From Typha latifolia (lineage: Eukaryota; Streptophyta; Magnoliopsida; Poales; Typhaceae), in NCBI GenBank assembly GCA_019914945.1, contig CM034111.1:5518001-5582000 (forward strand): a stretch of 64,000 nucleotides of DNA. The letters are read 5' to 3'. The notes below the pieces were generated by a model, which saw nothing but the letters and a program-made list of their open reading frames with translations, was not told where the DNA came from and did not search any database. The translations under genes were made by a program, and so were the position numbers. This document shows positions 24,101 to 33,168 of this stretch, piece after piece. Position 1 is the first letter of the stretch, and each line of letters begins with the position of its first letter.

Positions 24101-26802
24101 TTGGTACATAAAAGAACTCCCATTGGTAACTGCCATTTGATAAAAAAAATCTATACAAGAGCAAATTCGAGCAGAGCACGAGTGCAGATTCAAGATCAAC
24201 TCATTTATCAAATGAGCTCAAAAGTTGAATTCATGCTTAACTACTTTTGATATCACGCAAGGTCAAAGGGAGCTAAAAATGGGCCAAGATCGAGTGATTC
24301 ACGACCTGACAAACTTACGTGGCAAGCCTATATAGGGTTGAGTTGAACACTGAGAAAATTTTGGTACAATAAATTTATATAAGCAATCTACCTATAGTTT
24401 AGCAATTTTAGTTGTACAAAGAAAAGGCATGGAATAGCTAACTAAGCACTTCGCCATCCATATTGTTTTTGCATGTTTTGTTTCAATTATTTACTATCCA
24501 TATGTTGGCTACTCATTTCTTGCAATATCTCACTTGATACTTCAGCATGACTTTATCAAGTTATGTTGCCATCTTATACAATAATAGGTCCTCATTAAGT
24601 TTTATATATTTTTTTTCTTGTTCTTTTTAATTCTATTGGTTTTGTCTTTATCCAAGGATTCCTAATATCTACTAGTTTTTAGTACTTCCTTGCAAGATTT
24701 AGATGGACTCCATATTGGCCTCCATACAACAAATTTGCATGTTTCATTCATATACCATGTCCTCCTTATACAATATTGACAGAGATTCTTCTCAAAGACA
24801 TACCAGCTAAACTTTTGCCGCATAAATAGAATCATCCTTAAGAAAGTTGAAGGAGAATATGGAACGTGAGCCTACCACTTACTCTACTTGACCACTAGTA
24901 AGTAGAGGAACCTAGCTCTCAGTATTTTAGTCACCATATGCTCTAGAGTTTCAAGTACTTATATATTTGTAAGTCCATCGGTGATCACTCACTCATGAAA
25001 TGCGCCTCTATGCAATTTTTAACAAATTATGGAGTAGCATTCATTGAAAACCTGAAAAAGTAACTTGTGATAACTATTCAGTCAATCATCAAAATTAACC
25101 TGATAAATGTAGATAGATTAAAGTGAGGCTCTTATTGTGAACGCCACCATGAAACTCTTTTGTACCTTTACTATAAGGAGCATTTCAGATGGATTGATCT
25201 ACTTGTGCTAAGTTTGAAGTTCAATATATAATTTTGTGGACCAACATGGCAACATCCACAATGATGGGTTAAAGATTTTTCAAGAGTGTGAGGAAGCAAG
25301 AGAAGCATTTAATAATCCAGGAGGATGAATGATGTGCAAATTTAGAAATGAACAAATGAAGAAAGGAAATAAAAGGAAGAGAGTAGGTCCAACTTTCAAG
25401 AACAATATATCATTTTCAGGCCAAATCTTAATATTCAGATTTAGATAAACCAAGCCAATTATTCAAATAAACTAGTTAAAATCTCAACATCCGAACACTT
25501 ACAAGAGAAAATTAGCATCAATACCTAGCATGATGAAGCAAATAAAGCAAAATAACCAGCAAAAACACCAGCGCCAATGGAAAAAGTAACACCAACAAGG
25601 CATGCATATACTTCTGATATATGAGAAACACAGCAAACTTAGAAAAGCAAAAGCATGCTAAAGATATTAGATCACTATTTCACCTGATGATAAAACAACA
25701 ATTATATATTGCCAACCAAGTGTCGGGGTATGCCTACGAATGGAGCGCACATCGCTTAAAGGCAGGGCCTTGATCGTGTACAAGTTTCTGTCTGCATAAT
25801 ACAACACAAGTCAGAATATCTTATGCATATTCTAGTGATACTAACATTTCCAATATTATAAGGTCTGATCTACAGTTACCTTTTTCTAGTGACACCGAAG
25901 TTGAGCTGCGTCCGACAAACTCAGCTCCATCAGAACTGGGCTTGTATGGTATCCAAGACTGCCACACATGTGTTGACAACATCAGAAAACAAGTGGAAAT
26001 CCAAATATCTTAGTGAACAAGAACCTAAATAACGTACAGCCAAAAGATAGCAAGACAAAGCATACAATGAATAGCCCAAAGTTTTAAAATTCATATAGAG
26101 ATCTAGAATTGGCCCATATTACATTCAAAATCATCACAAGAGTCAGGAACTCTTATTCAATTCACAGTAAGGGCATTCACTTTATACAACTCATATGTAC
26201 ATAATAATTACCAATTAAAGGAACTAAGCATTCGAGAAGAAAAAAAGGATATGGATCGAGAGATAGAGAGAGAGTGTGTGTGAAGATGATTCACCATGAA
26301 CAAGGAAGAGCCTTGCTTTATGAGGCGCAACCGGCCGCTGATCCGCTCCGATCCATACTGCGTCGGGTGGATCGTGACATTGTCTTTCGAGAACACGATT
26401 TCTGCTCCACTGGATTCGCTGGTGGTGCTCTTAACGGAATCGCACCGCAACATGCTCGCCGATGCCTTCAGATAACAAACAACCCATGACATGAAACCAG
26501 TCAACGACTACAAATTTATTTTCGATCTGTTAAGATCGCCAAACTACCCCACCAATTCAAAGAACCAAAAACGAATCAATTCAAAGATCAACTACCCCAT
26601 AAATTGTTACACAAAAAGACGAATCCTTAATGGGTTTGGTACAGGAACCAATCTCACGCTAAAAACCAAAACCGTATTTCATCAAATTCGATCAAGAACA
26701 GGAGATTTGAAGAAATTGGAGGGATCGATCTATCCTCACCTGTTGCTGGGAAGCGGCGTAATCGGAATCGTCGGAGAGGTCGTGGACGTCGGTCTCGTGC
26801 AT
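1..26802 (-). CDS. TBC-domain Rab GTPase-activating protein (GYP7/TBC1D15-like), 5' part, 12 exons, 3' end outside window
   Basis: Predicted to stimulate GTP hydrolysis by Rab GTPases in membrane trafficking. Exons in gene order are 26740-26802, 26295-26465, 25880-25958, 25684-25791, 23052-23136, 21904-21958, 15029-15433, 12674-12733, 3651-3749, 3471-3581, 1757-1828 and 1537-1653. They total 1425 nt, or 475 codons, in one open frame, and every intron is GT..AG. Residues 1-21 form an acidic start; about 45-187 match the plant GYP7-type N-terminal Rab-binding region (motifs SGRLRLIKQGSSLFM, HTPTLGWQYI, NDFQDPLQ). Residues 188-322 are a Ser/Asn-rich linker. The TBC domain starts near residue 363 (VFYGGVDHNLRKEVWKFLLG). 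The arginine finger IxxDxxR is residues 432-438 and the glutamine finger YCQ is 473-475. Roughly the last 200 residues of a typical homologue lie beyond position 1. The family call is strong; the Rab target is unknown. Confidence 0.93.
104..154. repeat. (AC)n microsatellite in Rab-GAP intron 12
   Basis: About 25 AC units with two small interruptions. The rest of 1-1536 is AT-rich intron with no exon or element that I can recognise. Confidence 0.9.
1537..1653 (-). CDS. Rab-GAP exon 12 (last exon in window)
   Basis: 39 codons, acceptor TTCAAG|GTGAGA and donor TGTCAG|GTATAT. It encodes VRTDRSVSYYEGDDNPNVAV then LRDILLTYSFYNFDLGYCQ. It supplies the catalytic Arg (residue 438) and ends on the Gln of the YxQ finger (475). 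No following exon (expected to begin GMSDLL or similar) is visible in 1-1536, so the next intron is at least 1.5 kb. Confidence 0.92.
1757..1828 (-). CDS. Rab-GAP exon 11
   Basis: 24 codons, acceptor GTGCAG|AGTATC and donor GATGTG|GTGAGT. It encodes SISVTQAKRFTKFRERKGLI then DKDV. It carries the I and D of the IxxDxxR arginine-finger motif; the Arg itself is the second codon of exon 12. Confidence 0.92.
3471..3581 (-). CDS. Rab-GAP exon 10
   Basis: 37 codons, acceptor TTAAAG|GTATGG and donor TGGCAG|GTTTGA. It encodes VWKFLLGFHEYDSTYAEREY then LAAAKKSEYEVIKSQWQ. VWKxLLG is the first conserved TBC motif. Confidence 0.93.
3651..3749 (-). CDS. Rab-GAP exon 9
   Basis: 33 codons, acceptor GGCAG|TGGGCT and donor AAAGAG|GTTTGT. 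It encodes WAALLDSEGRVTDSKALRKR then VFYGGVDHNLRKE, the entry to the TBC domain. Only a 69-nt intron separates it from exon 10, whereas the intron on its other side is 8924 nt. Confidence 0.93.
3962..4704. mobile_element. hAT-type non-autonomous element (743 bp)
   Basis: The left end CAATGTATTGGAAGGCGGCC and the reverse complement of the right end, CAATGTTTTTAAAGGCGGTC, form imperfect terminal inverted repeats rich in GGCGG. Flanking 8-mers ATTTTCAC (3954-3961) and ATTTTCAT (4705-4712) fit an 8-bp hAT target duplication with one mismatch. The interior is an AT-rich stretch followed by purine-rich and GC-rich DNA, with no reading frame. It lies in Rab-GAP intron 8. Confidence 0.75.
4858..7856 (+). 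pseudogene. Degenerate hAT transposase
   Basis: Fragments appear in the expected order. A BED-type zinc finger is at 4941-5019 (KCVKCNWCEKEMSGSVSRLK, then YHLSGK). A central piece at 5632-5690 reads SPYYHMMDAIQLVKPDVKFS. The C-terminal dimerisation region follows at about 6890-7110 (AEWWSIYR, IAQRILRQL, SLIQTKIRNQLT, CHYNMRLRKRNLKRQ). Stops and frameshifts are frequent, so it is inactive. The right end may be the sequence TTTTAAAACCTTG near 7843-7855, a hAT-like end; the left end is not clear. It sits in intron 8 on the opposite strand to the Rab-GAP gene. Confidence 0.8.
5424..5628. other. GC-rich segment embedded in the hAT pseudogene
   Basis: About 200 bp clearly richer in G+C than the AT-rich transposase sequence on both sides. 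It has no recognisable transposase residues, although it reads open into the following SPYYHMM segment. Words such as CATGCCACGTGC and CAGCACACCCCATGG resemble the GC-rich patches at 10965-11045 and 11940-12115. It is probably a nested element end. Confidence 0.5.
8090..9470 (-). mobile_element. TRIM-like element: two ~600-bp direct repeats with a ~165-bp interior
   Basis: About 8090-8700 and about 8862-9466 are diverged direct repeats in the same order (shared blocks near GGAATCCTCCA, CAAATCACA, CTAACAAT and AATTGGACACT). Between them, 8846-8858 is TGCTCTAATACCA, the minus-strand form of a tRNA-Met primer-binding site with one change (TGGTATTAGAGCA). This gives LTR, primer site, tiny interior, LTR read on the minus strand, with no coding capacity. 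The LTRs are longer than in classical TRIMs. Exact ends and a target duplication were not resolved. Confidence 0.65.
9882..10435. repeat. Three diverged copies of a short repeat
   Basis: Near 9886-9950, 9968-10035 and 10388-10430 the words CTCTTTCACT, CGTGAGCTGATGCC and AGTCTAAAGC recur; the third copy is partial. The sequence is non-coding. The rest of 9470-10930 shows nothing else that I recognise. Confidence 0.5.
10960..12125 (+). mobile_element. Probable hAT-related remnant with GC-rich ends
   Basis: GC-rich patches at about 10965-11045 and 11940-12115 (words GGCATGG, GTGTGC, GGCACG) bracket AT-rich DNA. In the middle, about 11300-11610 translates with stops into a tail like those of plant hAT transposases (SLEPQHPYYTPYP, later FNEQYYQ and YLTQHSCVILVPANK). 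No intact transposase, clear inverted repeat or target duplication was found, so the class is tentative. Confidence 0.4.
12674..12733 (-). CDS. Rab-GAP exon 8
   Basis: 20 codons, acceptor TTGCAG|TTTGAC and donor CAAGAG|GTATGT, phase 0 to 0. It encodes FDKLPLVWGKQRERSLCLQE. The KLPLVWGK motif precedes the TBC domain in this family. The end (RSLCLQE) departs from the Pro/Gly-Ser-Glu-Glu sequence I recall in homologues, so it may be lineage-specific. Confidence 0.85.
13269..13424. repeat. 52-bp tandem repeat, three copies
   Basis: Units start at 13269, 13321 and 13373 with TGACTATTATA and include ACTATATAA, CAGCAAATA and TTTAAGC or CTTAAGC. The array lies in Rab-GAP intron 7 and runs straight into AT palindromic DNA. 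Confidence 0.85.
13425..13745. repeat. AT-rich palindromic repeat tract
   Basis: About 320 bp built almost wholly from A and T, with repeated words TATAATATTA, ATTCGTATATTATAA and TTATAATATT in both orientations. It is expected to form hairpins. It lies in intron 7. Confidence 0.7.
15029..15433 (-). CDS. Rab-GAP exon 7 (linker exon)
   Basis: 405 nt, 135 codons (residues 188-322), acceptor TTGCAG|AAAAGT and donor TTAGAG|GTAATG, phase 0 to 0. It starts KSLSSLELPRVVSVANG and holds a Ser/Asn-rich, low-complexity linker. Inside it is one conserved block, DISIQVLEKFSLVTKFARET. It separates the N-terminal domain from the TBC domain. Confidence 0.93.
17877..18057 (+). repeat. Copia 5' LTR (181 bp)
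   Basis: Runs TATTAGAG...CGTTACA, with the unusual end pair TA..CA in place of TG..CA. A TATA box TATAAATA is at 17933-17940. It is followed at once by the primer-binding site. Confidence 0.93.
18058..18070 (+). other. Primer-binding site (initiator tRNA-Met)
   Basis: TGATATCAGAGCA directly follows the 5' LTR. It matches the usual plant copia site TGGTATCAGAGCA with one change. Confidence 0.88.
18200..18425. repeat. CAG/GCA trinucleotide-rich leader of the copia element
   Basis: Many short runs of AGC/GCA triplets between the primer-binding site and gag. Long poly-Ser or poly-Ala frames on both strands here are products of the triplet composition and not genes. Confidence 0.75.
18960..21221 (+). 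pseudogene. Copia gag-pol remnant
   Basis: Gag runs from about 18985 (LSIQDFYARMTDIW, MEPTFYP) with a stop near 19127 and another at 19547. The CCHC knuckle is CSHCSRPGHLAAHC at about 19562-19603. The protease motif reads WIFYSGASHHMTG, so the catalytic Asp is Tyr. The sequence then jumps from LVPGLTM to RT near 20045-20090, so integrase and the RT start are missing. RT shows [11 protein letters not shown], and YVVD in place of YVDD. A frameshift lies near 20330 and stops near 20215, 20403 and 20762. RNase H is mostly readable (YSDADYAGD, LSSTESKY, HIDNDSAKKL). It cannot make a working polyprotein. Confidence 0.92.
21245..21438 (+). repeat. Copia 3' LTR (194 bp)
   Basis: Identical to the 5' LTR apart from +2 bp in an AT run and an extra 11-bp CTTCTCCTTCT-type unit near 21370. 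It is preceded by the purine tract GGGGGGAGCGAGGGG. Confidence 0.93.
21904..21958 (-). CDS. Rab-GAP exon 6
   Basis: 55 nt, acceptor TTTTTAG|GTCTGG and donor CTTCAG|GTATGT. It completes the split Arg codon, then encodes SGDDANVFLVNDFQDPLQ, which joins directly to KSLSSLELPR in exon 7. Confidence 0.92.
22990..23069 (-). repeat. 23-bp direct repeat, 57 bp apart, over the exon 5 donor
   Basis: A 23-bp sequence starting CCAACCTGACAATG occurs at 22990-23012 and 23047-23069. In gene sense each copy contains ATTGTCAG|GTTGG, so the splice donor is duplicated. Confidence 0.9.
23052..23136 (-). CDS. Rab-GAP exon 5, with a possible alternative donor
   Basis: 85 nt, acceptor TGCAG|GTCTAG. It encodes LAFPPLYFYSGGVREFLATL then KQHVFIVR. 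The family-like donor is GTCAG|GTTGG at 23052/23051. A copy of the last 17 or so exon bases plus the donor lies 57 nt further into the intron (22990-23012). Use of that donor (exon end 22995) would add 19 in-frame residues with no stop (see findings). Confidence 0.9.
23933..24350. mobile_element. Possible non-autonomous hAT-like element with GAGCC subterminal motifs
   Basis: It opens with TCAGGGCACAAATGAGCCGA and is dense in GAGC/GCTC words to about 24300. This resembles the hAT-type end at about 45752 and the end near 42782. The right terminus is not defined. It lies in Rab-GAP intron 4; the rest of that intron shows no clear element. Confidence 0.35.
25684..25791 (-). CDS. Rab-GAP exon 4
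   Basis: 108 nt, acceptor TGCAG|ACAGAA and donor TCAG|GTGAAA. It encodes DRNLYTIKALPLSDVRSIRR then HTPTLGWQYIIVVLSSG, a well conserved core of the N-terminal Rab-binding region. The 88-nt intron before it is short for this gene. Confidence 0.93.
25880..25958 (-). CDS. Rab-GAP exon 3
   Basis: 79 nt, acceptor GGCAG|TCTTGG and donor AAAG|GTAACT, ending at phase 1. It encodes SWIPYKPSSDGAEFV followed by a Ser-rich stretch. The SWIPYK motif directly follows SSLFM, as in plant homologues. Confidence 0.9.
26295..26465 (-). CDS. Rab-GAP exon 2
   Basis: 57 codons, phase 0 to 0, acceptor ..GAAG|GCATCG and donor TTCATG|GTGAAT. It encodes residues 22-78: a Ser-rich segment (ASASMLRCDSVKSTTSESSG), then the start of the N-terminal domain with IVFSKDNVTIHPTQ and SGRLRLIKQGSSLFM. 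Confidence 0.92.
26740..26802 (-). CDS. Rab-GAP exon 1 (start codon)
   Basis: ATG at 26802-26800 opens a 21-codon exon, MHETDVHDLSDDSDYAASQQ plus one more Gln, ending CAG|GTGAGG at phase 0. This acidic start followed by a Gln run is what I recall for plant homologues, which supports the start choice. The rest of the 5' UTR is not resolved. Confidence 0.9.
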
Positions 26803-27020
26803 CCTGGGGGGGTGGGGATCAAGAGGAGAACAAGAACGAAGTGATTCCAATCGAATGGAAGGCAGGCGATGGGTTATTGCCTTCGACCCTGCGTCGGATC
26901 AGGAATAGTGTTTGTCACGGTGATATGCCAGTATTGAGCAGTGCTACGCGCTGTCGAAAATGTACTTGATATTATTATCATTGATTAGGATATTCGATGC
27001 GGCAAGGAGAGTGTTTAATA

Positions 27021-27759
27021 GTGTTTGACCAAACTAGCCCTGTTTTATATGTTTATTTACCTAAATAGACTATTCCTCGGACTTAATTCCAAAATAGGTC
27101 TTTAACACTCTACCCTAGGTAAAATGCAGATAAGTTCAGCATTTTACTTTTAAATAAAAATATCGAGAAGTATTTATAAAATGCCCAACTCTTTAGGGTT
27201 TTATACTTAGAAAATACATGAGAGATGAGCATTTTATTTGAAAAATTGGAGAAAAAATTCAAAGCAAATCCGGAGTAGCTACAGCCTTTTTTTTTTTGTG
27301 ATTCTAAGCGCAGTTGGCTTCAAAAAATGACTATGTCATTTCAATTTATAGAAACTCTTCTATATCTTCGCAACTATATATTTTATGACTAAAATAGATA
27401 ACTGCCCATAAAGTTATGATGTTATAAATTTTTTCTTTATATTTTTATTTATATCATTGTTGTGTATTATTTTTAACAATAAAACGCTTAACTTTTCAAC
27501 GTTTTATTTGTATCCTCTATTTATAGTAAATCGCTGAAATATTTAGTATCTTTTTAAAATAAAAAACGTAATCAGATCATCGTTTTACTTAATAAAACGC
27601 TGATCTGATCAGTGCGTTACTTCGGATCGAGACACGCTTAACAGTTTAGCATTTTGTTTAGGACTACATTGAAATAAAACTTTTTATTTATTAAGTTTGG
27701 GGTGTATGCAATTTTAGTAAAAAAAATATTAAAAACGGATCTAATTTGGTCAAAACCCT
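27021..27759. mobile_element. Mutator-like MITE (739 bp) just upstream of the Rab-GAP start
   Basis: The ends GTGTTTGACCAAACTAG and (reverse complement of the right end) AGGGTTTTGACCAAATTAG form inverted repeats that continue weakly further in. Flanking 9-mers TGTTTAATA (27012-27020) and TGTTTAATG (27760-27768) fit a Mutator-type 9-bp target duplication. An internal hairpin lies at about 27571-27613 (arms ATCAGATCATCGTTTTA and TAAAACGCTGATCTGAT). Its left edge is 219 bp upstream of the Rab-GAP ATG. No reading frame. Confidence 0.75.
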
Positions 27760-28335
27760 TGTTTAATGCATGCGAACATGATAAATTATTATGAGTTTTG
27801 ACCAAATCAGTCAACCACTAACTTCGTATTTAAGTTTCGAGATAAGTTGAACGTGTACAAAAAATTAGCGGACAATTAAAATAGTCAAAAACGTAATTAT
27901 TGCTTCACTTGTCCGACAATGTATTTGGATAATATTCTGAGAGTTTTCCAAATGTCAAGGTTAAAACAGTTGTTGTAACTAGTTTAACATAAAACAGTCT
28001 GGATCTTTCTATGTTCTTTAGAGAAAAGTTTTTTAAGAAATATTTTATATTTTTCTTTTATTAGAATTCACACTCTACTCCTATTAGAGGTGAAATCGGA
28101 TTAGATACAGATGAGATAATGCTCAACTCATATCTGGATCCATATTTTTAGTCTGGATACGAATATTAGACAACTAGCAAAGTTTAAAATCATATCAACC
28201 TTGTTTAATATTAGTAGCCACCCCTGTGGTTTAATATTTATAGCTAGCTATGAATTATCATTTTCTAGTGGAGATTTTAATGAGTTTTGAGAGAGCGAAC
28301 TCAAGGGGATTTGTGGGGCCTTCTTCTAGCCTTAA

Positions 28336-31300
28336 TGTAACACCCCTTAATACAAAAAAAGTTTAGTACACATACTAGACATGTACATTGCTTCCTCATC
28401 TTCATCACACTTGTCAAACGCATGCCTCCCCTCTACTCCACTCCCATCCCCCACTCGTTCGCCAGTTACGAGAGGGGAGAAAATCTAGCCTCACCAGAAT
28501 AGAATTTAGGCTCCACTCCGTCCACGTCATCTCCTCTATAAAACCCTAGCCCTCCCTCATCTAGGAATTCTCAATTCTAGCCACCTCCTCCCCATTTCCT
28601 CCTTTTCTCGCTCTTCTCTATTTTGTGCTGCTAAAGAGCCCGACAAAAGCCGCGAACCACCGAAGCACCGCCAGGCCAATCCAACTTTCAATCTAACTAT
28701 AGGTTAGTTCCTTACACCCCTTAGTGTAATTAATATAATTCTTAGCTAATAATTGTAGTTAATTCGTGAGTTTTCTTTCATCAGCTTCACAAAATTCCTC
28801 TGTAACATCCTGAAAAAATAAAAAAATAAAAAAATATTCGAGCGCACCTCCCTTTCCTTTTTCTTTTTTTTTTCCTTCTTTCCTTCCCTCCCTCCTCGTA
28901 GTCGTTTCCTCCTTTAGCTCCTTGTCGCGTCAGAGCATCGCCGAAGCATGTTGCTACCATAGAATGGCTCGCTAGTGAGTCCTTCATAACCAGTATAAGT
29001 TAATTAAATTATAGTTGTGTTTTTAGCCTCCCCCTATTTCTTTCTCATTTGGTCTCGTCAGTCAACTAGGCGACCGACAACCTCAAGTCGTCGCCGTGCC
29101 GGCCTAGGGAGCTTTACCTCATGATGCTCTCATGGTTAAGGCCCTTTGTGGGCTCTCCTTGCTTTTAGGAGAGGCCACACCTCCGCCGGCTTTCGAGGGC
29201 GAATTCGGCCACTATCGATGCCATCTCTTCCCCTCGTCTACTCAAAAGTTTCCCTCTTCATGAGGCAAAGCTTCCGACGTCGTCCTTTGGTGCTCTCATG
29301 GTCGGGTTCGTCAGGCAACTCATCCCCCTAGTCGCCGGCCTAAGTGTGGGGCTTGATCATTATCGGCTGCCTCAACTAGCCGTGCGCCACCTAGTGTGGA
29401 CTGCGTGTGTCGTGTGTGTGCATTCGGTGTGGTTGGCTGGGTTTTGTTAGAGGCATTGATAGCTGGTGACCCTCCATCCCCCATTGTAGAGCCAATCCTT
29501 ACTAAGACAACCCCTTGCTCGGCCTTCGACCGGGTTGCTCTTTGGGTATCATCCCTGCTGTGGGTGTCTGCTAGTGCACCGACCTCGGCTGCTGGCGATG
29601 GTGCACACCGACAGCTAGCTCGTTCCTCTTGGTTAGTCTTCTGTTGGGTGAGAGGAAGGAGATGGCAAGGTGAGGTGTGTGAAGTTAGGCTACGGGTGAG
29701 ACTCAGGCTTGGGCCCCGGGCAGCCCAACCCGAGTGGTGGGTTTGGGCTGCAGGCAACCTAGCTCAAATTTGTGGGGCTAGCCTAGCCCAAGTGGCTTTA
29801 TTGGATAATTGGGTTTTAGATACAAGTTTAGTGGCTCAAATTGATGCTCTTTAGGTTAGTTGCAGCCTAGCCCATTCCTTTGGGTCTTAGGCTGACTCAA
29901 ATTGATTAATTACTTTTCATCTATTTTAACGTATTTTTATGTAATTATCTATGTCAACAGGAAATATAATTAATTATTTTAGAGTGTCGCTTGGTAGTCA
30001 TAATAATTATTGTAAATTAATTAGACTATGGCCTGAGAGTGTTGTTATAAGTAACTCATAACAGGGAATTAACTCTAATTGGAATTTAGCATGGTTGATT
30101 ACAATTTGGTTATATTAATTTTAGCAAATGTGTTGTTGATCTAGAGATATCTGTATTGATTGTTTATGTCGGATAATTAATACATATTACTATAGGAAAA
30201 TTATATTAAGTAGTTTGTCTTATTTAATGAAGTGAATTAATTGAATCTTCCTATGTGATTTACCTTAAATCGATAATAATTAGTGGAATAATAATTCAAG
30301 GTAGATTATTCCAAATTACTTTTGATAACGTGTTTGGTGTTGATACAACTATGTTAGCTCTACCTAGTTAATAAATATAAGAATTCGTAGATGGACCTAT
30401 CCAAGCCTATAGTAAATATCAATAGAAGTATTTAGTTAATTATTATTATAAGGTATATGGTGCTTATAATTTTATTAATCTTTATTATTGAGGTGAACTC
30501 TCTACCAAACGAGAATGATCTCGTGGCTAGTGGTGATAGTATTAGGAAAGCTATAACAAATAAGTGAAACTTCTATAATCTAGAAGTAGTGTAGAGAAAA
30601 CGATAACTTACCTTATGGCATTATTATATTCATATCATATACGTGCATACATTTCTTTACTATTATTATTGCACGTTGTGCATGTTAATTTTATTTTGCC
30701 GTTCAACAAGATTTCACGTTTCATGATTTCTACGCATATCTATTGATCATGATCATTTGCGTTAGCACGTAATATATGATAAAGATATGTGTTTTATTAT
30801 AATTGTTGTGTTGTATAATATCATGTCACTTACATACGTGCACAACTATAAAATGAGTGACTTATATATCTCGATAGTACTCGATATCTCCCCAGCCAGA
30901 GTTAGGAGTGGGAGATATTATTATATTTATATATTAGGGCCCACATTTGATGTCTCAGTCTATTGATCACAAGCAATCAAGCAGCCATTTCGCCGAGTGA
31001 TAGGCAATTTATAGTCGATCGACGAGAGTCATACTTTTTAGGATATATAAGATAGAGAGAGAATGGTAGAATAATGTAGACCTAGTGATACCCGATGACA
31101 TAAGGTGAGGGCATTCATGAGCGATAGCTCATGAGTTTTTGCACGGTGGTGTCATGATGTGGAGTCGAGGGCTTTAAGAGTAGTATCAGGTGTGATACTT
31201 ACTCATGTGATAGACTTATGATTAAGATAATTCATCGACGATGCCGGACAATTGATCATGATATTCATTAGGTGATTAGCTTAGCCCAATCCACCCAATC

Positions 31301-31400
31301 TTTATGGGCTATGGGGTAGGCTATAGCCCAGGCCCATAGCTAGTGATGGATTGGGCTCATCATAGTCCACCCAATCTCTGTGAGTGAGTGGGCCATAGCT
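28336..31400 (+). mobile_element. Non-coding LTR-retrotransposon-like region
   Basis: TGTAACACCCC at 28336 and TGTAACATCC at 28801 resemble starts of plant gypsy-type LTRs. A TATA-like CTCTATAAAACCC lies at 28533-28545 and a GC-rich stretch at 29040-29880. The rest is AT-rich with no gag-pol similarity. A second LTR and a target duplication were not found, so this is a weak assignment. Confidence 0.3.
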
Positions 31401-31862
31401 GTAATGCCCCCGCCCGTCCGGCACTGGCACGTGCACGCCCACACGTCCACACGGCACGTGCGACGCACGTGACAGGTCGGGCGAGGCCCGTCACACACTG
31501 ATACACTCTTATGCACATACAATCATGACATCATCAAATACTATCTGCTAATATGTCCATACTTATATAATCTAACACCAAATAAATCATACTATCAACC
31601 AAATAAACTTGTTAATATATAAATATCCAAGTCCACAATATTATACACTAGGCCACTACATAATCTGGTAGGACCCACACAGGGCACAACAAACCATCAA
31701 GATACAACTAAACAACTCATACACGAGTACACTATAATCTGACATGTATTATACAAATCACCGTCTTTACGGGCTATGAGGTGTAGCCCACGCCTATAGC
31801 TAGTGATGGATTGGGCTCAGCCTAGTCCACCCAATCTCTATGAGCGAGTGGGCCATAGCCCA
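31293..31862. repeat. ~100-bp direct repeat bracketing a ~370-bp segment
   Basis: 31293-31399 and 31760-31862 share ATAGCTAGTGATGGATTGGG, GTCCACCCAATCTCT and GAGTGGGCCATAGC. The segment between begins TGTAATGCCCCCGCCCG, with many CACGTGC-like words in its first 100 bp, and is otherwise AT-rich. It is either a tandem duplication or an insertion with rearranged flanks. Confidence 0.7.
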
Positions 31863-32279
31863 CACTCATAGGCAACCTAGTCCGTTTTTTTTGTTTAGTG
31901 GGCTGTGGGTAGGCCCCGCAGCCCACTTTCTTAGCCAAGCAATGCAAGGCTAGGTCTTGAGCCCACCCAACCCGTGGATCATAGGCTAGCCTAATATCAG
32001 TCTTTTATCTTCTTTTATTAGCTATCTTTTGAGAGTTTTTCCTAATCATTTTTATTAATATAAATTTAAGATAATTTAGAACTAAAGTTAGGTTGTTTAA
32101 ATTCATTAGTCCTTGCATTTTTATTATTAATGCCTTCGACATTTATAACTAGGGATAAATTCTAGTTTTACCAATGGCCAATTTAATTAAGACAAGTAAA
32201 AGGCATTGCACTCTCATCACGAATATAAGATGGTGACTCTCACCATGATTTAGATCATTAATTTATTTGTGAAAAAAAA

Positions 32280-32848
32280 ATAAAGAAGTTATCAACTGAT
32301 TACGTTAATGTAATTTTTAAATCATCATTTTCCAATGAATGTTTAGCCCCAATGAAATAATCGAATTTGAAAAATACTCATGAAAGATTAAGTTGTAGAA
32401 GATTACAAAAGTTTTCCAACATACAAATTAAGTATCGATTAGAGTTTATTTGAGAAAGATATGAGCAAAACAGTGAATAAAAATTGATTCGGTTATTTAG
32501 TAACGGATTATATTAGTTATCAACGAATTACGTTTTTTCTTTCAATGAATTACGTTTTTTCTTTCAACGGATTATGTTATTTTTTATTCTGTCATCTTTC
32601 AATGAATTTTTAGCCCCCAAAAGGTTGAATTTGAATATACTCTAAGATATGAAGCTGTAGAAGATTGAAAAGGCTTTCCATAATGCATACAAAATAATAC
32701 AAATCGGAGTTCATATAAAAAAAATGAACAAAATAATGAACCAACATTAATTCAGTTACTAGTAACTGAATACGTCAATTATCAATGGATTGCATTATGT
32801 TTTCATTCTGTCATCTTCTAAGGAATATTTTAGCCCTAGGTTGAATTT

Positions 32849-32923
<75 letters not shown>

Positions 32924-33168
32924 TGAAGATGATTGAAAATTGAAATTTTATATGAGAAAGATATGATCAAATTAGTGAACAAAAAATGATTTCGCTATTT
33001 AGTAATGGATTATGTCAGTTATCAACGGATTATGTTATTTTTTTAAACTGTCATCTTCAATAAATTTTTAGCCCCCGAAAGAATTTAAAGATACTTGTAA
33101 GAGATAAAGTTGTAGATGATTACATTTTTTCCCAACACATCAAAAGTAGTATCTATTAGAGTTCATAT
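32280..33168. repeat. Degenerate satellite, ~220-270-bp period (left block)
   Basis: About four diverged units. The anchor TTTAGCCCC (or near variants) lies at about 32341, 32609, 32829 and 33067. Each unit also has TATCAACGGATTATGTTAT-like, TGTCATCTT, AAGTTGTAGAAGATT and GAAAGATATGA words. One unit has gained (AT)n at 32851-32890 and (AG)n at 32893-32919. The array resumes at 34045-34080 and about 34880-35060. Confidence 0.8.

Noticed and set aside
29320..29854. Overlapping open frames of about 145-152 codons on both strands
   Set aside because: Both strands are open because of GC-rich composition; no domain, and the region looks like non-coding LTR-type DNA.
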